Assembly: GCA_001936135.1 (NCBI GenBank) | Contig: CP012820.1 | Coordinates: 1,426,001 to 1,490,000 of the forward strand | Direction: 5' to 3' | From: Saccharomycopsis fibuligera x Saccharomycopsis cf. fibuligera | Lineage: Eukaryota; Ascomycota; Saccharomycetes; Ascoideales; Saccharomycopsidaceae | DNA length: 64,000 nucleotides | Part shown: positions 63,541 to 64,000 of the stretch, piece after piece | Layout of the letters: each line of letters opens with the position of its first letter | How positions within the stretch are numbered: the stretch's first letter is position 1 | Notes under the pieces: generated by a model | Told to the model about the DNA's origin: nothing | What the model saw: the letters and a program-made list of their open reading frames with translations, nothing else | Databases searched by the model: none | Translations under genes and position numbers: made by a program

Positions 63541-64000
63541 TAAACAGGTAGAGAGAGTAGCTGAATGCAAGAGTAGCTTTGTGGTAAAAAGGCAGCGTGG
63601 ACGAAAGAAAGGAAGAGGCGAAAAATCGAGTAACTGAGTGAGGAAAAACAAAAAAGTACAAGACAGAAAGGCAGGAAAAACTGGGTGGGAACCGCCGACG
63701 GAGAAAACAAGAATTAACAATTGACAGTTTACGGAGTACTACAAATTGAATTGTGTGCAAGCGCTTGTGTGGCAAATCACTGGCAGCGACCAATGACAAA
63801 GAATACAACAACAGCACAATATGCTTTCTTTACTCACGACATATACTGTAGTACAATACTCTATGCTGTATAAAATACTAATTAGTTAATTCAAAACAAC
63901 CGCCTTTCCTGACAGAATCCGTATTGTGTCCGCTCTATATCCATTTGGCATCCGCATGATGTCCGGTGGGATGAAAGGAACGGAGCGGCATTCCAATCAA
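63051..64000. promoter_or_regulatory. SRO9-like promoter and right-hand window end
   Basis: 950 bases. A run of 23 T (63211-63233) and a GA repeat (63505-63535) lie upstream of the SRO9-like start. Three overlapping minus-strand frames across 63459-63817 are Leu/Ser/Phe-rich by-products of the GA repeat. The final 200 bases show no recognisable gene. Confidence 0.5.
63505..63535. repeat. GA dinucleotide microsatellite
   Basis: About fifteen GA units, non-coding, about 455 bases upstream of the SRO9-like start codon. Confidence 0.95.

Noticed and set aside
63459-63817. Three overlapping minus-strand frames with Ser-Leu repeats
   Set aside because: They read the GA microsatellite and nearby purine-rich DNA in different frames; no protein character.

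Overview
The window is a stretch of nuclear chromosome from a budding yeast of the CTG-Ser clade (Saccharomycotina, Candida/Lodderomyces group). Evidence: compact, mostly intronless genes with fungal orthologues; a single clear spliceosomal intron with yeast GTATGT / TACTAAC / TAG signals (in RPN5); and two CTG codons in BNA4 that fall exactly where kynurenine 3-monooxygenases carry conserved serines. The many long Asp, Asn, Gln, Ser and His runs in housekeeping proteins would fit Lodderomyces elongisporus or a close relative, but the species is inference. Proteins should be translated with the alternative yeast nuclear code (CTG = Ser).

Layout, left to right: POL12 (5' part only, minus) diverges from a NUP116/NUP100-type GLFG nucleoporin; MET18 (MMS19); PMT2 (minus); an unrecognised 594-residue protein (minus); TAF8 (minus) diverging from AFG3; an IZH2-like PAQR membrane protein (minus) diverging from a BIT61-like TORC2 subunit; a MEI2-like RNA-binding protein; CDC123 (minus) diverging from a PP2A catalytic subunit (PPH21); an OHCU decarboxylase of urate breakdown; TIM44 (minus) diverging from a CWF19/DRN1-like splicing protein; a cerevisin-type subtilase (minus); MDM38/LETM1 (minus); ACO1 (minus); BNA4 (minus) diverging from a hotdog-fold thioesterase-like protein; a very long SCM3 centromere chaperone; RPN5 (minus, spliced) diverging from NOP14; ABD1 cap methyltransferase; SRO9-like La-motif protein (minus). 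The last 0.95 kb has no gene I can support.

The genes are an ordinary mixed eukaryotic set (replication, nuclear transport, Fe-S assembly, glycosylation, transcription, mitochondrial quality control and import, signalling, proteasome, ribosome biogenesis, mRNA capping) with no operon-like logic. No transposon, LTR element, virus copy, tRNA, rRNA or CRISPR array was recognised.

The most striking structure is a smooth hump of base composition. GC, hand-counted on 60-base lines, climbs from about 38% at the 3' end of ACO1 to 67% near its 5' end, stays near 60-70% through about 45-50 kb (including 1.9 kb of non-coding DNA, BNA4 and the hotdog gene), then falls through SCM3 to about 30% at its 3' end. 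It crosses genes and spacers alike and is full of short tandem duplications. Other points: a 1155-residue SCM3 with a perfect run of about 35 GAT codons, a MEI2-like gene, a promoter-like element facing an ORF-poor GC-rich stretch, and possible unannotated splice sites in two long spacers.
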